Of a DNA stretch of 64,000 nt, positions 11,333-22,800 are shown in pieces. This DNA is from Hibiscus mutabilis. Taxonomy: Eukaryota > Streptophyta > Magnoliopsida > Malvales > Malvaceae. The stretch is taken from positions 41,895,834 through 41,959,833 of the forward strand of contig CM033745.1 of the NCBI GenBank assembly GCA_019671005.1. Direction: 5' to 3'. Each line of letters begins with the position of its first letter. Within the stretch, counting starts at the first letter, position 1. The notes under the pieces were generated by a model. The model ran no database searches, was not told the origin of the DNA, and was given only the letters and a program-made list of their open reading frames with translations. The position numbers and the translations under genes are program-made.

Positions 11333-12915
11333 ACAGTATGTAGTTTGGTGTCGCTTAAACATGTCTTGAATTTGAGGCGTTGTGTATGCAAAAAATCTTC
11401 GCTGAGAGATTCACTCACCAAAATCAAGTATGCGATGCGGGTTAGTCCAAATTAGTCAAGAATAAATCTTGAAAATCGAAAAAAAAGAAAACACCAATTG
11501 AAATATGGTAGTGTGAAAGCTATTGGCTTTTACTTGTTTTTATCTTTAAGTTTTATAATTATGGTATATCTTCTTGCATGGTTTATATCACCATTAATAT
11601 TTCAATAAATCATCTAATGTTTTATTTGAAGTGGGAATTTATTTGTCGCGGTACTCTTTTCACATATTACTTCTTTATTTCAATATCATTTATAAATATC
11701 TTCGAATATAATTATATCAAAGCAGGGTCGTTTGTGAGGGTAGGCCATAAGGGCGACAATCCAGGGCTCACCGTTTATAATTATAAGTGTTTAATTTTTT
11801 TTAATATTTATTATTAAGGTCCAATTTTATAATACTTGTTATTAGGGGTCTACTAGTTTTTTTCAATACTTGTTATTGGGGGCTATTTTTTAAACACTTG
11901 TTATCAGGGCATTTTTTTCAATATTTCTTATTATACATCCTCTTAAAATTCAATTTTTTTTCAATATTTGTTATTATGGGTCTATTTTTTGCAATACTTG
12001 TTAATAGAGGTCTATTTTTTTAATACTCGTTATTAGAGGTTTACTCCTAAAATATATATTTTTAGGGGTCTACTCTTAAAATATATATTTTTTAATATTT
12101 GTTATTAGGGATCTAATTTTTTCCGCAATACTTGTTATTAGGTTCCAATTGTTTTCCAATATTGTTAATAGGTACATATTTTTAAATTTTAATTTTTTCA
12201 TATTACTTGTTATTAGAGCCCGGATTTTTTTTAAAAAAAAATCATTTTTCAATACTTATTATTAGGTGCCTAATTTTTAAGTTCGCATTTGGCAATCAAA
12301 ATTTCAGGAACGGGCATGTATCAAAGGTATTATTCTATCTTTACCTCAAAAAAGTTATGGTGGCCTACTTAGAAACCAGACTATTTAAAAAAAAAAATCA
12401 GGAACGAGCATGGGCTGATCTTGATCAAATAAGTTGTGGTGGCCTACTTAGAAGCCAGACTATTTTTTAGAAAAATGAAAGTTTTAATTTAAAATTTTGA
12501 AGGTCTATTTTTTTTTAAATTCTGAGATTTAATGAATTTTTTAAAAAAAATAAAACAAAATAATTAAAAAAATTTAGAAAATAATTTAATAAAAAATTAA
12601 AAATAGATCAGTCAAATTAAAATTTTAAAATAGTTGTAGAGTCACATATATAAAAGGGGTCACGTGACCCCATTTTTTTAATTTTTTATATATAATATCA
12701 AATTATATTAGAAATAAAATTAACATTCCTTTACAAGAAAATTGACACTATTTGAAAAGAGTATTATGTATTAATTTTTAGAAATCTGACACCGCATTCT
12801 ACATTTTTTAGTTCCACCCTTGTTTACGTTGATAAATGTTTTTGAAGTTATGATATTGAGGTTGGTGGCTTTAATTCAATAATATTGAGAGGATATTGAT
12901 TGCTTTTCCTGAGGA
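11333..12915 (+). repeat. Left arm of a separated inverted repeat
   Basis: This segment recurs in opposite orientation at 19851-20893. Matching blocks include 11572-11720 (atttcaataaatcatctaat and on) with 20510-20645, and 12640-12905 with 19865-20130. The left arm is longer because of an AT-rich tandem block at 11795-12275. A direct repeat of about 70 bp lies inside (about 12300-12385 and 12395-12465; 'gtggcctacttagaa'). It is most simply two oppositely oriented copies of one transposon family. Confidence 0.7.
11795..12275 (+). repeat. Degenerate 40-60 bp tandem array
   Basis: About nine imperfect units share a core like TTTTTCAATACTTGTTATTAG followed by GGGTCTA. The array lies in the left arm of the inverted repeat and is absent from the right arm, so it expanded (or was inserted) in one copy only. 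Confidence 0.65.
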
Positions 12916-13070
12916 AGATACTGATTTTAGAAATGAGCAAAAATACAACTAGTTAATTACCCTGAACAAAAATTAATACTTACCACCCTTACTTCTTTGC
13001 TTTCAGTGGTGTTTGTTATTTGCTTTCAATGGCTCTAACAATCAAAGCCTCATTCTAGTAATATTCGGAC

Positions 13071-14160
13071 CAGGGATGACAAATAGACGGGCCAGGTGTA
13101 GACACTCCCTCCTCATACTCATACTCACTTGAAACTTTTATATCCACCACCTACGGCGGGTACCATTTTTCAAATTCATATCCGCCCAAGCGTGTACATT
13201 CTCTAATCTACCTCCACACCCATTACCTAACTGGATGCCTACCATCCAACCCATACTCGCTCGTACCTGTCAATACCCACTTGGCAAGCAACCAATAATA
13301 TCGAATTATGTAAAAACAAACCAAACTTGTGTAAAGAAAAGTAAAACTTCACATATTTTATTGATTGATTAAGTGCATATATATAATACATTTACACATA
13401 TATAAATTTAACTACAACTATCTAACTATAAATAACTTAACTAAATCACATTTACGTCGGTATAAATTTTACTTAACTATATCTAACTAATGGCGGTAGA
13501 CAATTGTAAAGAATATTTATACACTAAGATTTGGTTAAATTATAGGACATGTCCTTTAAAATCTTAGGGTTTACGAAATAGGTTGTGAACTTATTCCTAA
13601 ATTCATAATGGTCCAAAATTAGAGAAATTATATCATAAGCACATCCCGTCACATCATCCATGGTCCCAACCAATAAAAATCACACATTTAATTAATTTTT
13701 TTCATGTCATCTTTTTACCGAGTGAATCTTCATTCATATTTGTTGTAAATCAAATTTTAAAAACAGCTTTTACCGTGTGAATATTCACTTAGTAAAAAGA
13801 TGACATGGAAAAATTAATTAAATGAGTGATTTTTATTGGTTGGGACCATGAATGACGTGGTGGGACGGGCCTATGATATAATTTCTCCTAAAATTCATAT
13901 GGTGGGTAGTTAGTGGGCGGGATGGGCGGATGAGAGGCAGGGCAAGTGGATACGAGCGGATACGGTGCGGGTAAGGTCTCAAATCTATCACCTACCCACT
14001 ACCCATGGTGGGTATGATTTTATACATCCACACCCACTCACTACCCACCAAACTCATACTCATCCCCGCCCCAACTAGGACGGATGTGGTGCAGAATCCG
14101 TAAAACTATACCCGCCTTCCATTTTTTCCGGTAGGACCCGACTAGTAATTGGGCGGTTAA
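13071..14160. mobile_element. hAT-like non-autonomous element (tentative)
   Basis: The left edge CAGGGATGACAAAtagacggg resembles hAT-type termini. Both ends carry stretches of alternating 'cccacc/gggtgg' sequence in inverse relation (13120-13270 and 13900-14110). No clean right terminus (inverse of CAGGGATGAC) is visible, so the right boundary is approximate. It hosts the MITE at 13621-13889. No transposase is present. Confidence 0.35.
13621..13889. mobile_element. MITE with long inverted arms, 269 bp
   Basis: The arms of about 110 bp are inverse copies: the left begins AGAGAAATTATATCATA and the right ends TATGATATAATTTCTCCT. The GGTCCCAACCAATAAAAATCA segment at about 13661-13681 mirrors about 13830-13850. 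AAAATT flanks both ends (13615-13620 and 13890-13895), a likely target duplication. It has no coding capacity and would form a near-complete hairpin. Confidence 0.8.
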
Positions 14161-14292
14161 CTTGAATTCTTCGGATAAATTTTTTTTGAATTAAAATGAT
14201 TTTTAAAAATCAAGTAAAATTAGCTATTAATTTAGAGTTTAAAGAAGGGATAATTCACTCCTATAAATTAATTCTAAATTTAATATACTTAA

Positions 14293-15474
14293 GGTTTAAT
14301 GTACTTATCCCCTAAACTTTAAATATTTTTCTAACTTGTCCCTTATAGCATTTTTTGACCTCTTTTGTCCCTAAATTTTTCTTTGTTACTCATGTAACCC
14401 TAAAAATTAACACTGTTAAAAAATATGTATTGACCAATTAGAACATGTCACGTCACATAATTATTATTTTTCTTATTTTTCTGTTTAATATATTAAAATA
14501 TTCATTAAATTAATTTTATTTTACCAAAACTGCCCCATCCTTTTCTCCCAAACCCCATCCCCTCATCCTCTTCCCCCAAACCTGATATATCATCAATTGC
14601 TCCAGAGACCATAATAACCCTGTCTGATTTTCCTTAAAAAAATTTAAGACTGCGCAACAACTGAATACGAGCTCCTACTTTTGATTGAAATTCAACAATC
14701 GTTGAACCACCCTTTCCAATTATAGAACCACCAGCAACATTGGATGCAAGAAACCTGATATACGTAGGCTTCTCTGCATTCTCTACCAAAAGAAATATGC
14801 CGAAAAAAAAACATCACCAACACATTTGTAGTCAATAAGAAACTTTGAAAGCAAACATTAAATTTTCATGGATTAGAGCAATCTCCTCTCTCTCAGTGCA
14901 GAAAACATATAAGAGGATTAAAAAATCAGTTATGTATAACGTAAAACAATATGTAATTGCCAACCAAAAATGTTTGAAGTTAAATGCATTAAATAGAGAA
15001 CCCGTGGTACCCTGGGCACAAGTACTACTTATTAAGACATGCCACATTGATTTTAGAGAGTAATATTATCATCTCACACATGGAAAAAGTGAAAAAAAAA
15101 TGTGATCTCAAAGTAATATAAAACTTACATTTTCAATATTCACGCAATTTCTGTCAACATTTTGATACACATTTGATTAAGTTAATAGCAAGCAACATAG
15201 ATCGGTAAAAAATTGGGGTTTAGGGGAAGAAGATGAGGGTAGTTTTGGTAAAATAAAATCTATTTAATGAATATTTTAATATATTAAACAGAAAAATAAT
15301 AATTAGGTGACATGACGCGTTCTAATTAGTCATGAAATATTTTTTTAACAGTGTTAAATTTTTGGGTAATATGAATAACGGTAAAAAGTTCAAGGGGCAA
15401 AAGAGGTTAAAAAATATTTTAAGGGTCAAGTTGAAAAATAGGTAAAGCTTAAGGATAAAAAAGTGCATTAAGCC
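14293..15474. mobile_element. Pack-MULE 1: Mutator-like element carrying a KH-domain gene fragment
   Basis: Terminal inverted repeats of roughly 280 bp (14293 to about 14580 and about 15200-15474) begin GGTTTAATGTACTT and GGCTTAATGCACTT. A perfect 9-bp target duplication TATACTTAA lies at 14284-14292 and 15475-15483, the hallmark of Mutator-type transposition. The interior contains a host-gene fragment rather than a transposase, so the element is non-autonomous. The surrounding repeat occurs without the insertion at 22830-22930, where TATACTTAA is present once (22877-22885). Confidence 0.88.
14583..14782 (-). pseudogene. Captured KH-domain exon (BTR1/NOVA-like RNA-binding protein)
   Basis: Read on the minus strand, a splice-acceptor-like TAG is followed by codons giving KPTYIRFLASNVAGGSIIGK, then GGSTIVEFQSKVGARIQL and, after an in-frame TAA, GKSDRVIMVSGAIDD. 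This matches the first KH domain of plant BTR1/NOVA-like proteins, including the GKGG loop that contacts RNA. The stop falls where relatives have the FFPG segment. The fragment ends where the MULE inverted repeat begins, so it was captured as exon plus intron DNA, not as a processed copy. It cannot make a functional protein as it stands. Confidence 0.82.
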
Positions 15475-15572
15475 TATACTTAATAACTTTAAACTATTAC
15501 CATATATTTAATTTTAGAATTAAAGATTAAAATTACTAAAAACAAAAATTACTAGATTAAAAGAAGAGCTGA

Positions 15573-15575
<3 letters not shown>

Positions 15576-15622
<47 letters not shown>
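15576..15622. repeat. (AT)n microsatellite
   Basis: About 23 uninterrupted AT units. Confidence 0.95.
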
Positions 15623-15626
<4 letters not shown>

Positions 15627-16934
15627 GTGTGAGCTGATGAAGTCAAACATATGAGTTGGAACATGTAAGAGAATGACCAAAATTAAAACATTTTTCTTTA
15701 AAAGGATTTTTGTTTTTGCGAACGTTGGCGTTAGTAATGTTGTGGTAATTAATTAGGGGACGTTAACTCAATTAAGATTAGAATATCCGGTGCAGTTTTT
15801 GGTGACTGATTGAGATGAGATTAGGATGCCTACTACAAAAAAAGAAAATTTAGAGTAAATAATGTGTACCATTAATTATATATATCGATATGTACCATTA
15901 ATTATTTTAATAATTTTTAAAAACATGAGACTCAAAAGTGTTATTATTCATTTTTAAGAATAAAACCTATTAAACCACTTTTTGTGCCACAATTTCAGAT
16001 TTTTAAATAAAATTTATAAACTTTATTATTATAATAATAATTACTATTTAACTTTTGATTAATTACTATTTATAAAAAATAGGTTAAAATACACAAATGG
16101 TCACTAAACTATCTTAAAAATTACAAAATGATCATCGAATTTTCAAAATCTACATAATAGGCATTAAACTTTAGTTTTTGTTACAAAATAGTCTCTGAGC
16201 CCTTAATTGAATCTACATTGGTGACGAGTCAATTAACAAATTTGTATAATAGCACATTTAATCCTTTATATTAACACATTCAATCAATTCCGCTCTAATT
16301 CAATAAATTTACATATTTAATCTTCATATTTACACATAAATGTAAATTTAATCTCCAAGACTCTCTTTAATTTTAGAAAAATCAAAACTATAAAATGTCA
16401 AAGTTGTACCACCGAAAATACAATGCTTCTTGTGGTTCATATTAATGCACCGCCTCCCTACCTTAAACTTCCTGAGAGATCGGGGAGTAATGTTATGGGA
16501 TGTCTCGGTTCGATGTCTAAGTTAAAATAGTATCGTATTTGAGCTATTAAGTATATTAAATTGGATTTATAAATTATATTGTTTGGTTAAAAATTTAATG
16601 GTGTGTAGCGGTGTGTTATTTTATAACTTTTTTAAATATATTTTATGTTATAATATTTAATTCTAAAATTAAATATATGTTAATAATTTAGAGCTATTAA
16701 GTATATTAAATTGGATTTATAATTAATTTAGGGAAGAGAATTATCCATTCTTTAAACACTAAAGTCTTGAACCCAACGAGTGGTCTTAGTGGAAAAGCTG
16801 ATGATATTCATCTTAAGAGACTCAGGTTCAAATTATTTTGTCTTCAAGGTATATGCATTGTCAAAGGGTTAAGAATATATATTAACATATGTTATCTTAT
16901 AATCACTTTTAGATTATAAAAAAATGAGGCTTTG
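15623..16934. other. AT-rich dispersed-repeat DNA without a gene
   Basis: 15731-15780 (ttagtaatgttgtgg...gttaactcaatta) recurs at 24090-24145. 16085-16330 resembles 50630-50800, sharing phrases such as 'gtataatagcacattta', and looks like a Mutator-type inverted-repeat end. A 35-bp phrase (gagctattaagtatattaaa and on) occurs twice, at 16541 and 16691. A tRNA-like A-box/B-box pair lies at about 16780-16840. No exon was recognised. Confidence 0.45.
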
Positions 16935-17715
16935 ATTGTTAGGGACATAAAAAATATTTTAAAAATCAAATAAAACAAATTTAGTTATCGATTTAGAGTT
17001 TAAAGAAGGGATAACTTTATTCTCTAAATTAATTCTAAATTTAATATACATAATTTCTCTAAATTATTGCCATATATTTAGTTTTTAGAATTAAAAGTCA
17101 TAACATAAAAACATATTTTTAAGGAAAATTCTAGAATAGGAAGAAAGGGGTTTAGGATTTATGGAGGACGAAAAATTTAATATTAATAATTTATATTAAA
17201 GATTAAAAATATATAAGAAAGGGGTTTAGGCTTTGCATGATGATTTGGTCGACGCTGTCGCGCAGAACCAACCTGGGAGTTCTGTGCCGCATGGGTTGCC
17301 AGTTTCGGGTGTAGGTTGATAGCGGGTCTTGGCTGAGATATGCAACATGTGTTGCAGGGTTGGTTTTTATGGTTTATTTTGAATGACAGTTTCTTGTTTT
17401 GTTTGTAAATTACTTCTATATGCCCTCTTTTTCTTTCTCTATAGTTAAGAAAGTTTTTTAACGAGGCATATAATAGTATTTTCTCTTTTTTTATTAGAAA
17501 ATAAAAAGATTATTCAACTTAAATTCTAACTTTATTTTAAAATATAATTAATTGCATGTCTAGCTCTTGAAAATTTAATATTTATTTAAAGTCATTAAAA
17601 ATGATATTGGTGTGTAGCGTTAATTATGTGTATCGATAATGATGTGTAGCGATGTATGTCTGTCCTTCTAGGCTCATCCTATTTTTAATTTAAAAATTAA
17701 ATTACGTCGACGTCG
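16935..17715 (+). repeat. Dispersed repeat X, copy 1, interrupted by a LINE tail
   Basis: It is collinear with 22800-23965. Shared blocks are 'cgatttagagtttaaagaa', 'ttaaggaaaattctagaata' and the end block around 'tttatttaaagtcattaaaa' with GTGTGTAG motifs. About 17221-17505 is absent from copy 2. It carries GC-rich coding-like sequence followed by 'gttttttaacgaggcata', the typical 3' end of plant LINEs. It is probably a 5'-truncated LINE insertion; the target duplication is unclear (possibly AGAAA). Confidence 0.6.
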
Positions 17716-18879
17716 TACAATTTATTATTCAATTAAGTAGGTAAAAATTCTTCTTCTTCTCAAGTCCATCGTGAAACTATGGTTTCAAGGCATGCTTGTG
17801 CAACCGAATATTTGCAAATATATACTTCCTACTCTTAGAAGCCAAACCGAAGTCTTTACATATTAAGTGTGGTTGTAGACAATTATCAATACCATTCTCA
17901 GTAGCACACCATAAAATACTTACACCAATCAGTCAATCAAATTGTAAAATTTTAAAAATATGGTTATGCTTTCTAGTGCCCAAATGTATAGATTGAAATG
18001 GTCCCAAATGCAAAGGGGTCCATTTTCAGACAACTAATTAAGGGCAAATGAGAAAGAAATAGTTTGATGTTCATCAAACAATGACAATCACATGGAAGCA
18101 GGTGAGAATGGGCAAACCGACCACTTTGTGAAATGGTGGAGCACTCTCTCGTTTGGGTAGAATGTACCTTGGTGTTATGGAGAGTTATTTTACTAATAAG
18201 GAAAGCATCATTTTTATGAACTAGTTTTTGTTGTGGTTGATAAATGATACGGCATGTTTAATGTGGTGGCTTTAGACTAATTTCTGTCAATTGGGAAATT
18301 AAAAATTTTAAGTGGCAGGACATTCTCAAAACTTTAATCTATTTCCAGTTCAGATGAATAACTTAAAAAGTAACTTGAAGGTTTATAAAAGGGAATATTC
18401 TCAAAGGAAACTGAAGCGCATAGACATTTACATCAAAATAAAAAAAAAGGAATTTCCTTCTAAATTTTAATGTTTAAAAGAAAGGTCGGAGCAATAATTA
18501 AGTTTTATGGAAGATGTGGTCGAATATTTTTTAGGGTTTATCTTGATTATTATTTTTATTATCGTTGTTAGTTTTAATTTGTCTTTTAATAAAATATAAT
18601 TTTATTAGAGATAAATTATATAAAATATACTATAATGTACCTCGTTAAAAATTACTCTAAATTTAAATTAAAAAAAAGTTACACAGTGATATTACGAGAA
18701 AAGACAACAAGCACGGATTAACATACGAGCCAAAGTTATACCGCGACAAAAAACAAAGTACCCAGCCTACACACAGACAATACGGCCACCAGCCTGCAAC
18801 TCCTTACTGCCAAGCACCTCCTACCGCCTTACCAAATTATATGTAAAACAGACATCAACCCCCACCAATCTCCTCCACT
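17716..18879. other. AT-rich DNA, nothing recognised
   Basis: No gene, RNA or clear transposon end was recognised. The short open frame at 17796-17996 has no family resemblance. The lower part (18530-18700) may be the 3' untranslated tail of the minus-strand LINE at 18880-19480. Confidence 0.4.
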
Positions 18880-19480
18880 CCGCCGATGCAACAAGCTTTT
18901 AAAGAAACGCACGAAATCAGGAGGTTCGATCAACCCCTTTGTTAAGGCATCCGTAAAATCATTCACCTCACAAAATATATTGTTGAGGCATCCGTAAAAC
19001 CATTCACCTCACAAAATATATTGTTGAAACAAACACATAATAGTACACGGCAAGTGTCATCAAAACTAACGCTATAATTTTCAATGACGACATACATGAT
19101 GTAAGACCCAAAATACGGCCACTTTAGAATCCGATTCAATAGTTATAGCCGAGGTATGACATCACTCCGAGTTTACTAGCATGATCAACACATAAGCAAT
19201 AGCTCGTAATTCTGTCATATTCGTATCCATCACCTCCAATGGTCATGAAAATATTGCCAATACGCAACCCTCATCATCCCGTAAGACACCTCCACATTCT
19301 GCAGGCACAGGTTTACCCCGTGTCGAGTCATCTACATTAAATTTTATTATAACCAATGGTGGCGGCTCCCAAACCAACCCCTACTTACAGCCCCACTCCC
19401 ACTTGTCGGCAAACATAATAAAAGACATTCCCACCATTGTGGCTCCAAAATTAAAGACTCACCTAACTACGCAAAAATAT
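18880..19480 (-). pseudogene. LINE RNase H domain remnant
   Basis: On the minus strand, broken frames read IKFNVDDSTRGKPVPAECGG, then VLRDDEGCVLAIFS and TNMTELRAIAYVLIMLVNSE, and further on FTDALTKGLIEPPDF. This is the RNase H-like domain at the C-terminus of plant LINE polyproteins (DGSTRG, E and D catalytic positions). Numerous stops and a 41-bp tandem duplication at 18945-19026 show that it is dead. Confidence 0.7.
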
Positions 19481-19850
19481 TTTTATTAATAAAAATATAT
19501 TTTTCTAACAATTGTACGTGTTTCATAAAAATATAATAAATTAAAAATATTTTATTTAAAAAACTTGACATGAATTTATTTATATATATATTAAACTAAA
19601 AAGTAATTTATTAATTATATAATTATGTCTTCATAAAAAATATAAATTTATAAATTATAAATATACACAATAACGAATAAGGGTTTAAATTGTAATTTAA
19701 CTCTCAAAAGTACTTTTTCAACTGTAAAAATTAAAAATTTTAACTAATGCGTTTAAGTTGAACAATACTTTTCAAACACAATTTTTCTCTAAAAGTTAAT
19801 TATTTATCATTACTTATGCCTCTAAAAATACCAAAAGCACTTTTGAGAAA
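19481..19850. other. AT-rich spacer
   Basis: Very AT-rich. 'caaaagcacttttgagaaat' at the right edge is the kind of phrase found in small hAT/MITE families, but no boundaries are visible. Confidence 0.3.
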
Positions 19851-20893
19851 TAAATCAAGAAAAGCAATCAATATCCTCTCAATGTTATTGAATCAAAAAC
19901 CACCAACCTCAATATCATAACTTCAAAAACATTTATCAACATAAACAAGGGTGGAACTAAAAAATCTAGAACGCGGTGTCAGATTTCTAAAAATTAATAC
20001 ATAATACTCTTTTCAAATAGTATCAATTTTCTTGTAAAGTAATGTCAATTTTATTTCTGATATTATTTGATATAAAATTTATATATAAAAAATTAAAAAA
20101 TTGGGTGTTATGTGACCCCCTTTCATATATGTCTCTGCCAATCAAAGGCAGGCTTCGGTGAAAGCCGGAGGGGGCTTCTCTCCCAAAATTTTGGGTAGTT
20201 TACTTTTTACCCTTCAACGGTTTTAAAATTTTAATTTGACTACTTTATTTTTAATACTTTATCAAATTATTTTCTAAATATTTTTAATTAAGTCATTTTA
20301 ATTTTTTTTTTAAATTCTCATTAAATCTCAGAATTTAAAAAAATAATTAGACCTCCAAAATTTTAAATTAAAACTTTTAAAAATAGTTAGGCTTCTAAAA
20401 TTTTAAGTAGGTTACTTCAACTTATTTGATCAAAATTCGCCCATGCTGCCAATGTCCGCAAGACATAAATTTTTTGAGGTAAAAATAGAATAGTACCTTT
20501 GATATAATTATATTTGAAGATATTTATAAATGATATTAAAATAAAGAAGTAATATGTAAAAAGAGTACTGTGACAGATAACTTCCCATTTTAAATAAAAC
20601 ATTAGATGATTTATTGAGATATTAATGGCGATATAGGCCATCCAAGAAGATATACCATAACTATAAAACTTATAGATAAAAACAAGAAAAACCCATAGGT
20701 TTCACACTACCAAATTCCAATTGGTGTTTTCTTTTCTTTTTCTTTAGGTTTTTAGGATTTTTCTTTAATTAATCTGGACTAACTCTCGTTGCAAACTTGA
20801 TTTTAATGGGTGAATCTTTTAGCATGATTTTTTTGTATACACAACATCTCAAACTCGAGATATATTTAAACGATACCAAACTACTTACTACTT
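19851..20893 (-). repeat. Right arm of the separated inverted repeat
   Basis: Inverse copy of 11333-12915 without the tandem expansion. The outer end 'gataccaaactacttacta' mirrors 11331-11350 and the inner end near 19858 mirrors 12910. The 7-kb spacer contains the Pack-MULE, a MITE and LINE remnants. Confidence 0.7.
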
Positions 20894-21418
20894 AGAGTAA
20901 CCTCGTTGATAATGGGTGTTTTCTATTGAAAGAAGAGAACATGAGAGAACACGCTTTTCTTAACAAGCCATAAAACTAATGTTGGCATAATACCACCGAC
21001 CACCAGGGAAAATTATGTCCTGCCTAATACCAGTCTGATCAGTGTGTGACCTGCTATTAATTTGGATAATCTAATTCCACTGTAACTTTATATTTCTTTC
21101 TTAATTTGCCAGTGAATGAAGTTCAAAGATACATGCCCTGAAGTTGTTAGGCATTTGTAATTAACACGAGAAAAATATAGAGATTAGATAGAGTTAAAAC
21201 ACTTAATAAACAAAAAAAATCCCAATTTTCACGCTCATGATATTTAAATACATGAAATAGATTTTAGGGTAGTGTTTGATACACTTTAGTAGAATACTTT
21301 AATTCCACAAGCAGGGTTTAATTATTGTAAAATGTCTTAAATTCTAAATTTTAAACTCTAAAATCTTAAAATTTAAAATAAAAAATTTAACCTCTTAGTA
21401 CCGTATGTTAATGCATAT
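20894..21418. other. AT-rich DNA, nothing recognised
   Basis: No gene or repeat end was identified between the inverted-repeat arm and the TRIM. Confidence 0.4.
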
Positions 21419-21785
21419 TGTCACGCCTGGGAAGAGGCGGAGTCATTAATCTTACATCGGAAAGAAAAAGGGAAGTCTTGGGATATATAAACGGTGACGC
21501 TGCACATCCTATCAGACATGTTTTTTAGAAAGAGGATAATGACCATGTAACAAGTGGTATCAGAGCGACCTTTTGACTGTCTGATTTCACACCAAGCGCC
21601 TATGAGTGAGATAAGAAGGGTGAACAACCGTGACAACGGCCCATCACGAACGTAGTTAACTCGTGATATGGACATCACAAGGTTGAGTAAGGATAATGTC
21701 ACGTCTGAAAAAATGCAGGTCATTAATCCCACATCAAAAATAAAAAGTGAGGTCTGATAGAAAGAGAGTAATAACCCATGACCGT
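21419..21785 (+). mobile_element. TRIM (miniature LTR retrotransposon)
   Basis: A 134-bp LTR (21419-21552) starts TGTCACGCCTGG and ends TAACA. It is followed after 2 bases by TGGTATCAGAGC (21555-21566), a perfect initiator-tRNA-Met primer-binding site. A diverged second LTR starts TGTCACGTCTG at 21697, right after the purine-rich 'caaggttgagtaaggataa'. The internal region is only about 145 bp and non-coding. The right end is blurred, so its boundary is approximate. Confidence 0.8.
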
Positions 21786-21937
21786 ATAAATACGTATTAG
21801 TCAAATAAAGAATTAATAATTCATGAATGCACGAGTGTTACTAAATGATTAATTCATTTTTAAATTATTATTGTCAATCGTGTCACCTAACAAAAATCAT
21901 TGGAAGCAGAAAAGTGAGTAAAGGTGATAAATATTAA

Positions 21938-22078
21938 TTTTGATATTAAGAGCATCAAATGTGATTTAATTTTAATCACCGACGAAACTAGGGCCAGGAA
22001 GTCGCCTTACCCACAACCCCACCCCATTTCACGCAGTCACGCTCCCATTTTTTACATTGATGCTCTTAATATCAAAAT
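21938..22078. repeat. Short hairpin-forming inverted repeat
   Basis: TTTTGATATTAAGAGCATCA (from 21938) and its inverse (to about 22077) form arms of about 25 bp around a 90-bp loop. It may be the remnant of a MITE. Confidence 0.6.
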
Positions 22079-22131
22079 CCCGATTCTTATGACGAAGACG
22101 TTAAAAAAATCTGAATTAAAATGATTTTTAA

Positions 22132-22800
22132 TTGGATTGGTTTTCACAATTACTTTAGTTTTGGGTTTATGACACTGGTTTAAAGTTTAAAGATTTAGTT
22201 ATAGGCTTTAGAATTTAAAGTTTGTAGTTAGAATTTAGGCTTTAGTTTTTAGGGTAATATTGTTAGGGATTTATGTTTTAACCTATAAACCTTAAATTCT
22301 AACCACACCCCCTAAATCCAAAATTTATCTACTAAAACCCATAAACACTAGACCATAAACAAAATCTCTAAACCCTAAAACTAAAATGCTTGTAAAAATA
22401 AAATTTTCACAAGCGCTTATGCATGAAATACTTACATTTTCAAAATATTTAAAAAATGATTTATATCCAATACACCGACAGTAAAAACTTTTAGTTTTCT
22501 ACAAGTGCCTTAGATTTAGGCTTTAGAGACTTAGTTTAGGGTGTAGGGTTTGGGGGTTTAAGTGTAGGAGTTTAGAATTTAAGGATAATGGTTAGAATTT
22601 AGGGGTTAGGGTTTAGAGGTTAGAGTTTAAGTTTTAGGGTGATATGTTGAGGATTTCGGTTTTAACCCATAAACCCTAAATTCTAAACTACTAAACATAA
22701 ACCTCTAAACTCTACACCCTAAACTAAGTCCTTAAACCCTAAAATTAAGACATTTGTAGAAACTAAAAGTTTTCACAGCCATTGTATCAAAAAATTATCC
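22132..22800. mobile_element. Foldback element built of degenerate telomere-like repeats
   Basis: Two successive palindromic blocks (about 22155-22395 and 22500-22765) read TTTAGGG-like on one side and CCCTAAA-like on the other. Sub-terminal 'aaaagttttcaca' phrases recur. The element interrupts dispersed repeat X: the flank 'gaattaaaatgatttttaa' on the left and 'aaaaaatcaaatagaa' on the right are contiguous at 14186-14215. It is not a true telomere because the unit is too irregular. Confidence 0.6.

Noticed and set aside
14832..15063. Frames on both strands inside Pack-MULE 1
   Set aside because: They lie in what looks like captured intron DNA; the only recognisable coding is 14583-14782 on the minus strand.
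21421..21804. 127-codon minus-strand frame
   Set aside because: Covers both TRIM LTRs and the PBS; it is a chance frame in a non-coding element.
22155..22765. Interstitial telomere
   Set aside because: Units are irregular and occur in both orientations within a foldback element, unlike a telomere fusion or seeded telomere array.
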